Positions 1 through 9,945 of a DNA stretch of 64,000 nucleotides are shown here, in pieces (position 1 is the stretch's first letter; every line of letters begins with the position of its first letter). Below the pieces are notes generated by a model, which saw only the letters and a list, made by a program, of their open reading frames with translations, had not been told where the DNA came from and did no database searches. The stretch lies in assembly GCA_036346275.1 (NCBI GenBank), contig CM070725.1:40734104-40798103 (forward strand), in the 5' to 3' direction. Source of the stretch: Otatea glauca (lineage: Eukaryota > Streptophyta > Magnoliopsida > Poales > Poaceae). Both the position numbers and the translations under genes were made by a program.

Positions 1-860
1 GTGTCAACAGCAGGCCTGTTGATGGAGAAGCGCTCCCAGGACCACAATTGATGGAGTAGGATGCAACCCGACATCGTCGCGTCCTGGTTTGCCCGAGACA
101 CGGTGTCGCACAGACCTCTGTACGTCACCGCAAGCACAGCAGAGGCCTACGACCACTGCACCATCTGTTTACAATGAGAAAGTTAGACGTTTCATGCACA
201 GAAGGGATTTCAACGGAATGTGTTACCTCATGCTCCGGGGTGTCTATGATGTACTGGGCGTATTCGATCAGGTGCCGGTCCACCGTGTTCCCGGTGGAGG
301 ATGGGAACATCACCCAACCGAACAGCAACAGGAGGTATGCCTCCAGATGGCGGGCCACATCCTCCTCCTCGGCATGCGGGTGGATCAGCTCAGCCTGCAG
401 CATTTTGTACAAACATTATCAGCAACTTAGCTTCTCTGTTAACTTGCAATGAAAGGGGTACTAACCGTGAACTGAAGCAGCCACGCCTTCGTTGGTCCGT
501 GCCGCTCACTCGGCCTGAGGGGCTGGTAGGGGGCTGCCCGGGGGTGCCGCTGCACCTCGGCGAACCACGCGGACAACTCCGCATGCCACGTCACGGAGAC
601 GTCGTGCGGCACAACTGCAGGACCCGCACAGGGGAGTCCTAGGAGGTAGGACACGCCCTGCAGCGTCGGAGCCATCTCTCCGCAGGGAAGGTGGAATGTG
701 TGCGTCTCCGGTCTCCACCGATCGACGAGTGCGGCCAGCAGGGACCGGTCGCACCGAACCGTGGGACTGCCGCCCTCTAACAGGCGATGACTGCTCCACC
801 ATCCTACATAGAGGAAGTAAACCAGCCGCTCGCAACCTACATGTAGTGTATTGCGTCGTT
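1..860 (-). pseudogene. Plant mobile domain (PMD, aminotransferase-like) gene, broken, runs off the left edge
   Basis: Read on the minus strand, three exon-like blocks match the plant mobile domain, a family carried by MULE and Ty3 transposons and also found as host genes. Block one (about 860-466) holds LVDRWRPETHTFHLPCGEM and MAPTLQGVSYLLGLP. Block two (394-227) holds ARHLEAYLLLLFGWVMF. Block three (164 to the window edge) holds AVLAVTYRGLCD and LHQLWSWERF. GT/AG junctions sit at 465/395 and 226/165. Block three has an in-frame TAG where the family normally has an aromatic residue in its Y-S-W motif, so the copy is disabled unless the splice differs. It lies downstream of a MULE transposase on the same strand, which suggests one composite element or its remnant. 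The continuation left of position 1 cannot be seen. Confidence 0.72.
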
Positions 861-1227
861 AAAATTGCATTTACAGGTAAGTACATGTACATAAAAGAGT
901 GCAAGCGTCGGCAGCTTACCGTGGAAGCTAGCGTGGGTCAATGCGAAGCAGCTCGTTGGGCACCCGAGGCCCGCAATGTCCCTAGTTGTCGGTTCTCCTC
1001 TGAGGAGTACCTAGACTGGTGGGTCGCATCCACGGTCGCGTCTAGAAGCTCAGGGCAAGGTCGCGCCATCGTCGCCTGTTACAAAGCAAATACAGCAAAT
1101 CTATCAGTAATTAAATGTGTACACAAAATAACGAAATGTAGCATATTTAACAAATAATACAACGAAAGTCCAGAAAGCTAAAAAAACTCCTGTTACAAAC
1201 ATACTAAAGATGAAGATATGTTCAATG
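861..1227. other. Spacer between PMD gene and minisatellite
   Basis: I see no coding family here. It separates the two minus-strand transposon genes and ends in AT-rich sequence leading into the 39-bp repeats. Confidence 0.4.
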
Positions 1228-1241
1228 AAGCACACAACATG

Positions 1242-1470
1242 GAAAATTACATGATGGGAGCAACAATTAACTGGTACATCGAAAATTACATGATAGGAGC
1301 AATAATTAACTGGTACATCGAAAATTACATTATCCGCATAACAATTAACGAGTACATCGTAAATTACATGATGCGAACAACAATTAACTGGTACATCAAA
1401 AATTACATGATGGGAACAACAATTAACTGGTACATCGTAAATTAAATGATGGGAACAACATCAAAAATTA
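1242..1470. repeat. 39-bp minisatellite, about 5.5 copies
   Basis: A 39-bp unit beginning AAAATTACATGATGGGAG and ending in ACTGGTACATCG is repeated head to tail about five and a half times with a few substitutions per copy. Because 39 is a multiple of three, the array reads open on the plus strand as a 13-residue repeat. That open frame is probably a by-product of the period, not a gene. The array lies between the MULE transposase C-terminus and the PMD gene. Confidence 0.85.
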
Positions 1471-1472
1471 CA

Positions 1473-4073
1473 TTATCCACAATTGCGACGCGCTTCGGAC
1501 TCGTCCATATCGTTCCGAATATGCCGTGTCCTTCGACGCTCGACCTTCTGCTTCAACATTCGGATGTCCGGTACCCATCGATGCTCTGCAGGGGGCTGTT
1601 GTGAATGATCCATCCACTCGGTATCCATACACCTCGTGATGCCACGTGTTGAGAACACTTTGCTTTTAGTAATAGGAGGAGATGTACGGACGACATGATT
1701 GATGCGTCTTGGCGGCTGCGGCAATGACGTGCGAGCACAGCAAGTGCAGCAGGCGTGGTTTCTGGCACGAGCACTCGCAGTCAGTTGCTCGGAGTATGCA
1801 CAGATGGGAAGTCCTCTCCCGGTGGGCACCTATGCGACCTCGGTCACCGCAGTGCATGTGGTATCTCCGTTCCACGCCACTCTCCGGTGTCACCCGATGT
1901 GTCTGTGCCTTTCTTGTTTTCTTGGACATGTACGTAGATACAACCATTGAGTATAACAGTCGATGTCCGACATATATGCTGCGGAGTTCTTGTATCGCTC
2001 AATGAAATATCTTTGTGTCCCTAGTAACACACCTTCAACTATACCCACCAATGGAAGGCATCTGGTGCGATTCATTACCTAGTTCTAAATCTCCGTCAGG
2101 TTCGTTGTCATGATTCCATAACGCGAACCGCCCTCGTCATGCAGAAGGGACCATTTCTCCAAAGGCTCGTGTCGTATCCAGTTGGTGAAACTCTTTATGC
2201 TGGTCCCCGACCTACGTCGAATGTTTGGGGCGTCGATCGGGAGCACACACAAGGCTGTGGGGTCCTCTCCTTGCTCGTGGTAGACCATCGGGTTTCTTGA
2301 TGAACTAGCGGTATCTCTTGGATTCATTGATTGCTTCTTCATTAGTCCATCCAACGTCCTCCAAAGCGCATCGAATTTCCTCTGTTGGTTCTGTTTGCAC
2401 AGCCGCTTGAACATGTTCATAAGCTCCCTGTTCCTGAACTAACAAAAAAATTGACACCCATGTGCCTCATGCACAACCTGCTCTTCAGGTCTGGCCACTT
2501 TGCTGCTCCCACGACGTCGGACTCTTGTTGCATATCCACGATCGCCCTTAGCAGCCCTGCATGTCGGTCATGGATGACACAAACATCAGGCCTGTCCTGA
2601 ACAACTGCCAACTTGACTCTTTCAAGAAACCAGTACCAGTTGTCCGTGTTTTCCCCCTCCATGAAGGCCAATGCAACCGGTAGAACCTGGTTGTTGGCGT
2701 CCACCGCGATCGCAGTTAAAATCTGGCCCTTGTACTTCCCTGCGAGGAATGTGCTGTCCATGCAAATGACCTGGTGACAGTGCCGGAACGCATTTATGTA
2801 TGTACCGAGGGCGAAGAAGGCACGCTGCAAGACCCACTTACCCGCGCACAAACCACCCGCAGGAAACTCCGCAAGGTCAATGGATGTATCGGGATTCCTA
2901 CGTGCTATTGCCCTGAGCAAGTGGAGAATATTCTCGTAGGAAGCCTCGTGCATCCCGAACCGTATTTGCGGTGCTGTCCTTTTCGCTCTCTATGCTTTTC
3001 CGTAGCTAATCTTGTACTGAAACCTCTCCTCCATGGCTGTGATAATAGATCGAGGCTGCAGGTGCGGATTGTCCAAGATCTGACCATAAAACACATTTGC
3101 CACCCAAGTGGACGATAGATTGCGGTGTCCCTGCTCCGCTTCTTCCAGTTCGCAGTTATGCTCCATCACTATGGAACATTTCCAATAGTCCTTCCACTTC
3201 CCGTTGTATGCATGCACCCGTCATGGGCACGAATCAACTACGCACTTCACGTCGCACTCCTTTTTGCTGGACTTCACTACCCTGAATTGTCGTCGAAGAG
3301 ACATTGCTCAGTACTTCACCGCATCCATCACAGCCTCCTCTTTATATATGGCCCCCTGCGTGACCTCGTTCTCATGATACTCTCATGCATCAATGTTCCC
3401 TTCATTCATTGTTAGGTCTTCGAAATTGTAATTAGTCCACGCACCAGGGATAGGCACCTCAGGAGCATTGTCCTCCTCATCAGAGTGTTCGCCATCAGAG
3501 ACTTTCTCATCCGCACGGTCCTCCTCCTCCATCAGGTGAACTATGTCCTCGACCTCCTCCCCCTCGTCGGCCACCCCTCGCGCCTCCACCACTGTCTCCT
3601 CGGCCCCACCGATCCCCTCACCACCGCCAGTCTCGTGCTCCTCGTCTCCAGGCTCCTCGCCACCTTCATCTTCGCATCCTTCCATATTTGACTTCCCCTC
3701 CCCCGTAATATCTACCCCGACATCACGAACTTGCGACACCGGGTAGCTCTGTACCAACAACATGAGCGGCAAACCCCGCTCTACGGCAAAACCAACATAG
3801 CTCCTCCATGTTGATGTCGCGTTAATAGGAATTAACTCTACATAAAAACAGTGTTGCGCACGGCTTACTACTACTCTGACCCGCAACCGAACAGTCTAGG
3901 CATCCAAATTGAACATCCGAGACATCCACCCCAACAAAATCCCTGTATGTCCTATCGCTCGGTCTAGATATGCCCTGTACGACTCTTGAAAATGATGACA
4001 AATCCACCCTATCCGCCCCCTGTGCTATCTCCCCATCTCCATAAAATATTTGAAAATACAATTTTTTCGACAT
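1473..4073 (-). pseudogene. MuDR/MULE-type transposase, decayed
   Basis: Minus-strand segments, in order, match a plant MULE transposase. The N-terminal segment starts with MSKKLYFQIFYGDGEIAQG (4073). A long acidic linker follows (about 3700-3430). Next is a MuDR DNA-binding-like part with CVVDSCPRRVHAYNGKW. The MULE catalytic domain (2953-2417) carries MDSTFLAGKYKGQ with the first catalytic Asp and VIHDRHAGLLRAI with the second. A block with EKWSLLHDEGGSRYGIMTTN follows, then a SWIM zinc finger (CECSCQ...CSH, about 1790-1720), and a C-terminus RRRTRHIRNDMDESE. These parts lie in different frames: shifts near 3890, near 2425 (just after VNFF) and around 1700-2090, and a TAA-type stop near 3300. 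It therefore cannot make an intact transposase. Its order relative to the PMD gene is typical of PMD-bearing MULEs. No terminal inverted repeat was identified. Confidence 0.85.
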
Positions 4074-4079
4074 GCTGCA

Positions 4080-4620
4080 ACGTTGGACGGAAATATATTA
4101 CTCTAAAATACAATAGACAAAACGTATATTGATCGTACTAAAAAATTCGACTATAAATAAGTCATTCGACTATAAATAAGCAATTCGACTTGCCTACCAT
4201 ATAGCCTAATATTAAATTTCTCCCACATTACATTTGTATATATTGCCTAATACATTATTTGCATAATAAAATTACTACTACACAACCCTACTAAATTAAA
4301 TTTCTAAATATTGCCTAATATTTCTACTGTATTAAATTTCTAGATACTAAATACCACATTAAATTTGTACATACTAAATACTACACAATCCTGAAATTTC
4401 TAAATACTAAATACTACATTAAAATTCTAAATATTAACTGCTACATTAAATTTCTAAATATTATACAATCCTAAAATTTCTAAACACTACACAATCCTAA
4501 AATTTCTAAACACTACGCAATCCTAAAATTTCTAAATACTACAATAAATTTCTAAATATTAAATGCTAAATTAAATTTCTAAATACTACACAACCCTAAA
4601 AAAATTCCTAAATTTACCTT
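4080..4620. repeat. AT-rich degenerate tandem repeats next to the MULE 5' end
   Basis: There is no coding signal. About three copies of a 19-20-bp unit ATTCGACTATAAATAAG lie at 4145-4190. From about 4270 to 4610 the motif AAATTTCTAAATACTA, with variants including CACAATCCTA, recurs many times at irregular spacing. It could be the subterminal region of the MULE. Confidence 0.7.
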
Positions 4621-4780
4621 CACAAAAATGACGAATCGATTTTTTTCTTTCCCTTTTCTTCCCGTTTTTTCCCCTCTTCTTCTCTTCTCCTCCTCTTCTT
4701 TTCTCCTCTTTCTCCTCTTCTCTTCTTCTGCTCGGCTGCCGAATGAGGCTCTGGAGGCGTCGTCGGGCTTAAAAACCCCA

Positions 4781-4904
4781 CATATCGCCCATATATGGGG
4801 CGATCACCCGTATATGGGGCGATATGTGGGTGGCCGTTAATTGGGCCATTAGGGCCGGCACCTATCGCCCGTATATGGGGCGCGCCCCATATACGGGCGA
4901 TAGG
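4781..4904. repeat. Cluster of GCCC(A/G)TATATGGGGC palindromes, including a perfect 44-bp palindrome
   Basis: Four copies of a unit of the form ATCGCCC-RTATATGG-GGCGAT are present: 4784-4804, 4802-4824, 4863-4883 and 4882-4903 (the last inverted). The last two form a perfect palindrome at 4861-4904 with 22-bp arms meeting at CGCG. The first unit contains a consensus CArG box CCATATATGG (4789-4798). Open frames across this region (minus 4919-4620) are low-complexity Lys/Glu/Arg-rich and are not taken as a gene. Confidence 0.85.
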
Positions 4905-5009
4905 AGCCCATTTTTGCAATTTTTTTATCTAACGACTATTTTCGAAAAAATGAATAAAATTAAATACTAAAGAAAAAAATTCGTCGGATTCCCGCTAGTC
5001 GGAGGGCTC

Positions 5010-5760
5010 CAGGGGGGACAGCTGGAAGAGACGTCAGCGTAGTAGCGGTACCAGCAACAAGTTAAGCGGCCGCCATCGGCGACGATCACGTGGTACGGAG
5101 AGCGATATCGGCGAGGACTGGGAGACCTCCTATGATTCTGAGGATTCTTGGGATAGGAGGAGGGAGAGATCAAGGAGCCACAAGAGTTCTAAGAAAATTG
5201 GGAGGGGATCCATGAGGAAGAAGGGTAAGGATGGCTCAAGAAGGAGGAAGAGCAAGCGGTCAGATTCTGGTGACTCTGGTAATCCCGGTCATGCCGTCGC
5301 GGGCAATGGCAAGATCAGCGATGAGGCGAAGGATCGGATATGATCGAGTCAAGGAGATTATCGAGGTGCGGAAGCAGGCGCCGCTGGTAGGGCCGATGCC
5401 TATGCCGCTACCAAGCATTGAGGTGCAGGTCAATTACGGCGGCTCGCTTTGGCCAGGGGAGGGCGACGCCATAGCGCAGTTCGTGCAGTAGGGAAGGCGT
5501 ATCCCACGACGCGGCGAGGTGGGCTTGTCCACCGAGGAGATCCAGAGGTTCGAGGAGGCGGGGTACGTGATGAGCAGGAGCAGGCACTTGAGGATCACCA
5601 CCGTGCTCCTCCGGAAGGAGAACAAGGTGTACAGCGCCGAGGAGAAGCTCGCGCTAGCCGCCTTCAACTATGAGCAGAAGGCGAGGCGGGAGAGCAAGGT
5701 CAGGGACGACCTCAAGGCGCCTCATGGATATGGCGCTCGACAAACTCGACGAGCTTGATT
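5010..5760 (+). pseudogene. NKAP: NKAP (NF-kappa-B-activating protein) C-terminal domain pseudogene
   Basis: The 5' part encodes an Arg/Ser-rich stretch (RRRERSRSHKSSKK, RRRKSKRSDSGDSG) and the 3' part the conserved NKAP/SynMuv C-terminal domain: VGPMPMPLPSIE, NYGGSLWPGEGDAIAQFVQ, RRIPRRGEVGLSTEEIQRF, GYVMSRSRH, ENKVYSAEEKLALAAFNYE. NKAP is a nuclear RNA-associated, splicing-linked protein in eukaryotes. Two lesions are visible. A frameshift near 5335-5345 means the RS-rich frame stops at 5341 and the domain continues in another frame. A CAG-to-TAG stop at 5488-5490 lies inside the otherwise invariant VQQG segment. Downstream the frame continues to 5758 with a diverged end. No introns interrupt about 700 bp of homology, so a retrocopy is possible, but I see no clear poly(A) tail. 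Confidence 0.8.
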
Positions 5761-6212
5761 CATTCACTGATAAGTAGCACGCCATTCCAACCTGTTGTTA
5801 TATATCCTTCTGTGCCCCCTGTTATTACGACAATTTGATTGACTTCGCTTAGTACATCAGCAAATCTTGCATGAAGATATTGCCATAATTAAGTAATATG
5901 TTTGCTTCTTAAGTTTGGAGTAAGTAGGACTTATCTGCAAATTTTGGATCATATCAACCATGCTTTGGCTTATGATGCTTACTAGTTACTATCATTATTA
6001 TTCATGTTGCATCTAATAGCTTGTAGTGTGTCTGCAAACAATGAGGCATGAACTAGAGGATTAGGGCCTATATATGTAGCTCTTAACTACATTTTCATGT
6101 AAACAAACAGGATTAGGCTTATGTGCACATGTGGTTGTCCAAGTTTTCGTTTTAGGAGGCATAAAGTAGTAGAGAGCATAATGCCATTGTCAAAAGTTTC
6201 TGTTGTGATATA
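5761..6212. other. AT-rich spacer after the NKAP pseudogene
   Basis: No gene or element was recognised. It could hold an old 3'UTR-like sequence. Confidence 0.4.
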
Positions 6213-6477
6213 CTCCCTCTATCCCGCAATATAAGTCTTCGTTCTCAAGAAGTATCGTCCCATAATATAAATCCATTGCAAAGATCAAATATATAGTTAT
6301 TACAATATTTTCACCATATACCTCTCCTTTAATGCTGAAAAAAGTGGATAAGTAGTTATATTATGTCATTCAATAAGAACATGTATGGTTCAATAACATT
6401 AATTTTTTCTTAGATTTAGTGTCTCCTTGATCTGTGCATATGGTGGGCTATGGATTTATATTACAGGACGGAAGGAG
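6213..6477. mobile_element. Stowaway-like MITE, 265 bp
   Basis: The left end CTCCCTCTATCCCGCAAT and the right end, read in reverse as CTCCTTCCGTCCTGTAAT, are terminal inverted repeats followed on each side by AATATAAR-type sequence. TA dinucleotides at 6211-6212 and 6478-6479 are the expected target duplication. There is no coding capacity. This TIR family is very common in grass genomes. Confidence 0.9.
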
Positions 6478-7866
6478 TACCTTAGTTTCTTATATGTTTG
6501 TATATTCATATTATTTATATTAGTCAGGATAATTCTAACTTAATTGAACTTCCTATGCGAACTATGGTATATATATATATAGATCTCGCAATGTATTGAT
6601 TAGGCTGATGACATTATCCAAAAAGGTATTTTCTTTGAGAAAAGATATTTTCTTTGAGCTCATATCATTCATCTGTTTATCTATTACTATAGTCAAGTTC
6701 ACACGTAAGCTGACTTGTACTTTTTTGTTTGCTATAAGCATTAGTTATTGTCACTACTACAGAATGGTACAACACTATCGCTTCATCTGGGTTGGTTCCT
6801 AACTTTTCAGAAAAAAACCGATTTGTGATAGATGATTCGGTGAGGGTGTAATAATATGGTGGGAAATCATTACAATCGGTCCTGACCTCAGAACAGATTG
6901 TGATGTGCATCATACATCATAATCGGTTCTTAGGTGAGAACAGATTGTGATGTGCCACTCTGCTAGGTTATACCTTCGAGCTGAACTCTTCGTAGCCACC
7001 TTTGTAGTGCGTTTCATTGGGAATGAAATAAAAAAAACAGAGCTTTACAAGCCCTGGCCTCCTTTGCTGCGTGCACGCTGCCAGATGCGATTGCTGTCAT
7101 CTCCTGCCGTTGCCCTCCCTGTGCCTTAACGCTGCTGCACGTCGCCGCCACCATGTCCAGTGCCACAACCATCACCCAGCTGTAAGTTCAAGCTCCATTG
7201 GTTTTGGTGATTGGTTTAATATTAATGTTTAATCATTGTTTAATGAAAAATCTAATCATTATGAGACTAACATGTTTTATTAAGTCTTATTCTTATTAGT
7301 CTCATACTTGGATGGAAAATGGAAAACCTAAGGTAAGAACTCGTATTCATTCTATTATCTAAATGCATACTTAGAATTCAGGTTAAAGTATGAACTCTTC
7401 CATTGCTTTAGTCTAAATATGTGTATTATGTTCCTAATTCATATATACATGAATGCACACATCTAGGGGGAGTTGATAATTTAACTTGATGTTTCAATTG
7501 TATTGATCCATATCCTCTTGTCATATAATATAAAGGATCAAGACCTTGAAACAATCTTTTGAGTATATATAACTTGTGTAGTTGTAATATACTCATGCTA
7601 ATATAGGATAAACTCATATGCAATCTAAGATTAAGTATGTGCATATTGATTCTATGCTTAATTTGTTATATGCACATACTTAATGGAGTTTATTCTATAG
7701 TTGATGGTCTCAAAAGTATTGATCCCTTCCATCACTCCAACATATATGACTCATTACTAACCATCACATTGAGTATATGAAACTTATGTAGTTATATATA
7801 CTCATGTCAATTTAAATGAAATTTAAAATGAGTTCGGTTGTCTTTTAATCAAATCAAAGAACATTT

Positions 7867-9330
7867 CATCATGTGTTGATGGTGTCTCTTTGTTGATTAA
7901 AGACAAGCGGAAAGTTTTTGAGTATAATGAAGCATTAGTTGCATCAAAGTACTCAAGACACAATTAATCATTCAAATTGATTAGGGTTGTGCTCAATCGA
8001 TCTTAGAGGCATCCATTGTGTTAATGGAGTGCGGTGATGATTGAGACAACCATGTTTGTTGGACTAACATCTTCCATGAGTTGTGAAGTAGGTTGAGTCC
8101 AAGATGATAAAGAATCGGGAAGAAGAAGAAGTCATCATGTGTTGATGAGCTTCAAGAGGTGATCCCGAAGTAAAGAGAAGGGCTAGAGAAGGTTCATCAT
8201 GTGTTGGTGAACAAGAAGAAGAAGATTCGATCCCGGAGAGAAGATGATTGGAAATCATAAAAGCTTCAAGTGGATCGCTAGAGGCAAAGGTATAACTAGC
8301 TAGGTCTAAGGATGTGTTCCTAGTCTTTTACCGGTCTTGGTGTTTGGTTGTGAGACCGGGTTGCTAGTTAGGTGCCGTACTATTAAGAGGGGTTGAGTTT
8401 TTTAGCTTGAGCTTCATCATGTGTTGATGAACTCAATCCGGTTCACTCTAGCTCACTCTCTTGTTTGGTGTTTGCATGAAGCTAACCACTTGGCATGTTT
8501 TGCAAATGGGTGAAGCTTGTGTATTGGATTTTGTATGAGCTAAGTATTTGCATATGTTGCAAATAAGGGTGCTCATGCTTGCATCTTAATTGAATCTTAT
8601 TTGATTTGGTTATTGCTTGGAGCTAAGTTTTGCATGTGTTGCAAAAAGGAGAGAGCTCAACCAATTTGGTTTAAAGTGTTTGCATGGAGCTAGAGATTTG
8701 CATGTGTTGCAAATAAAGAGTTCATGCAAATTGAGTTTGATTGGCTGTTTGCATGGTACTAGAGATTTGCATGTGTTGCAAATAGAGAGCTCATGCTTTG
8801 GTGTTTTAGCTTGTGATTGGATCATGTGTTGATCATCACAAGGCTAAGCTTGGTTTGGTTGCAAAATGTGTTTTTGCAAAGTGTTGGCTTGTTATTTGCA
8901 AATGTGTTTTGCAAATAAGCTGAAAGTTATGAGGTTCGATCCTAGAGCATGTGTTGGCATTTGCAAATGTGTTTTGCAAAGTGTCGGGATCATGTGTTGA
9001 TCCTTACATGGCTAGGAGGATTGATCTTATAGGTTCGTGGTTTATTTGCAAATGTGTTTTGCAAATAAGTTGGAGTTGTTATTTGCAAATGAACTTGAGA
9101 TTATGGGTTTCGATCCTAGAGCATGTGAATAGGGTTTGCAAATGTGTTTTGCAAATTGACTTGATCATGTGTTGATCATCACATGACTAAGAGGATTGAT
9201 CTCATAAGGTCTTGGTTTATTTGCAAATGTGTTTTGCAAATAAGTTGTGCTTAATGAGATTCTTTGGAGGATGTGATTAACATATGCAGATGTGTTTTGT
9301 ATAGTGTTGTGATCATGTGTTGATCCTCAC
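7867..9330. repeat. Field of short hairpins with variable stems and a constant TGTGT loop
   Basis: Each unit is a perfect or near-perfect inverted repeat of 5-11 bp around the five bases TGTGT. Different stems are CATCA/TGATG (7867), GTTCATCA/TGGTGAAC (8192), TTCATCA/TGATGAA (8413), TTTTGCA/TGCAAAA (8628), ATTTGCA/TGCAAAT (8696, 8765), GATCA/TGATC (8820, about 9161, about 9310), TTATTTGCAAA with its complement (8892, about 9041, about 9215), and GGATCA/TGATCC (about 8987). One unit at 8546 has TATGT as loop. Further units with AATTGCA, GTGCA and AGTGCA stems lie at 10062-10180. The truncated LTR copy at 14179-17060 carries the same field. Confidence 0.85.
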
Positions 9331-9401
9331 ATAGCTCAAAGAATAAATCTTTAATGGTTTGGAGAAAAGTTTTTGTGAAAAACAGTGTTTTCTCCCTGAG
9401 G

Positions 9402-9882
9402 CCGGTACTACCGCCTATGTAGGGCCGGTAGCACCGCTTGGCCGGTAGTACCGCTTATGGGAGCGCTACTGCCGCTTGGCCGATACTACCGCCCTTGTAA
9501 GGTCGGTAGCGCCGGGGTCCAGTGCTACCACAGTTTGGCCAGTAGCACCGGGAGGCTAGTGCTACCGTCTCTCTGGCTGGTGTGAAAAATCCAGAGAGGG
9601 ATGTTTTTGGGCGGGTTGGCAGTCCGGTGTTACCGCCCATGGTAGGCCGGTAGCACCGGAGGTCCGGTGCTATCGCTCTTCTGGCCGGTGTGAAAATTCC
9701 AGAGGAGATGTTTTTGTGTTCGGCTTGAGTCCGGTGCTACCGGGGTGAAGGCCGGTGCTACCGCCCGAGCGGTAGCATCGCTCCTAGTTGCCCAGTGGTA
9801 CCGGATTTCCTGCAACGGCTAGTTTTGTAGCCGTTGGCAAGGAGGCCGGTGCTACCGGTCCCAGTTGGGCGGTAGCACCGGG
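9402..9882. repeat. CCGGT-NNN-ACCGG palindrome array upstream of the LTR TATA box
   Basis: More than twenty 11-13-bp units of the type CCGGT, then ACT, AGC, AGT or GCT, then ACCGG or ACCGC occur in both orientations within about 480 bp. They stop about 55 bp before the TATA box at 9937. Local GC content is far above the rest of the LTR. A homologous array is at about 15845-16215 in the truncated copy. Confidence 0.85.
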
Positions 9883-9934
9883 AATTCTGGTTTTGTCCAG
9901 AATTTCCCCCCAATGGCTAGTTTTGGCTTAGAGG

Positions 9935-9945
9935 CTATAAAAGGA
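9935..9945 (+). promoter_or_regulatory. TATA box of the 3.6-kb LTR
   Basis: GCTATAAAAGG follows directly after the palindrome array and is conserved as CTATAAAAGG in the truncated copy near 16280. This placement marks the U3/R side of the LTR. Confidence 0.6.

Noticed and set aside
1218..1445. 75-codon repeat protein
   Set aside because: Open only because the minisatellite period is 39 bp; no promoter or conservation evidence.
4620..4919. 99-codon minus-strand frame
   Set aside because: One half is a Lys/Glu/Arg homopolymer-like tract from a TCTTCTCC repeat and the other half comes from the palindromes. No domain is present.
9402..9882. CRISPR-like regularly spaced repeats
   Set aside because: Units are palindromes of about 13 bp with irregular spacing and both orientations inside an LTR. 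There are no spacers of uniform length and the DNA is plant nuclear.
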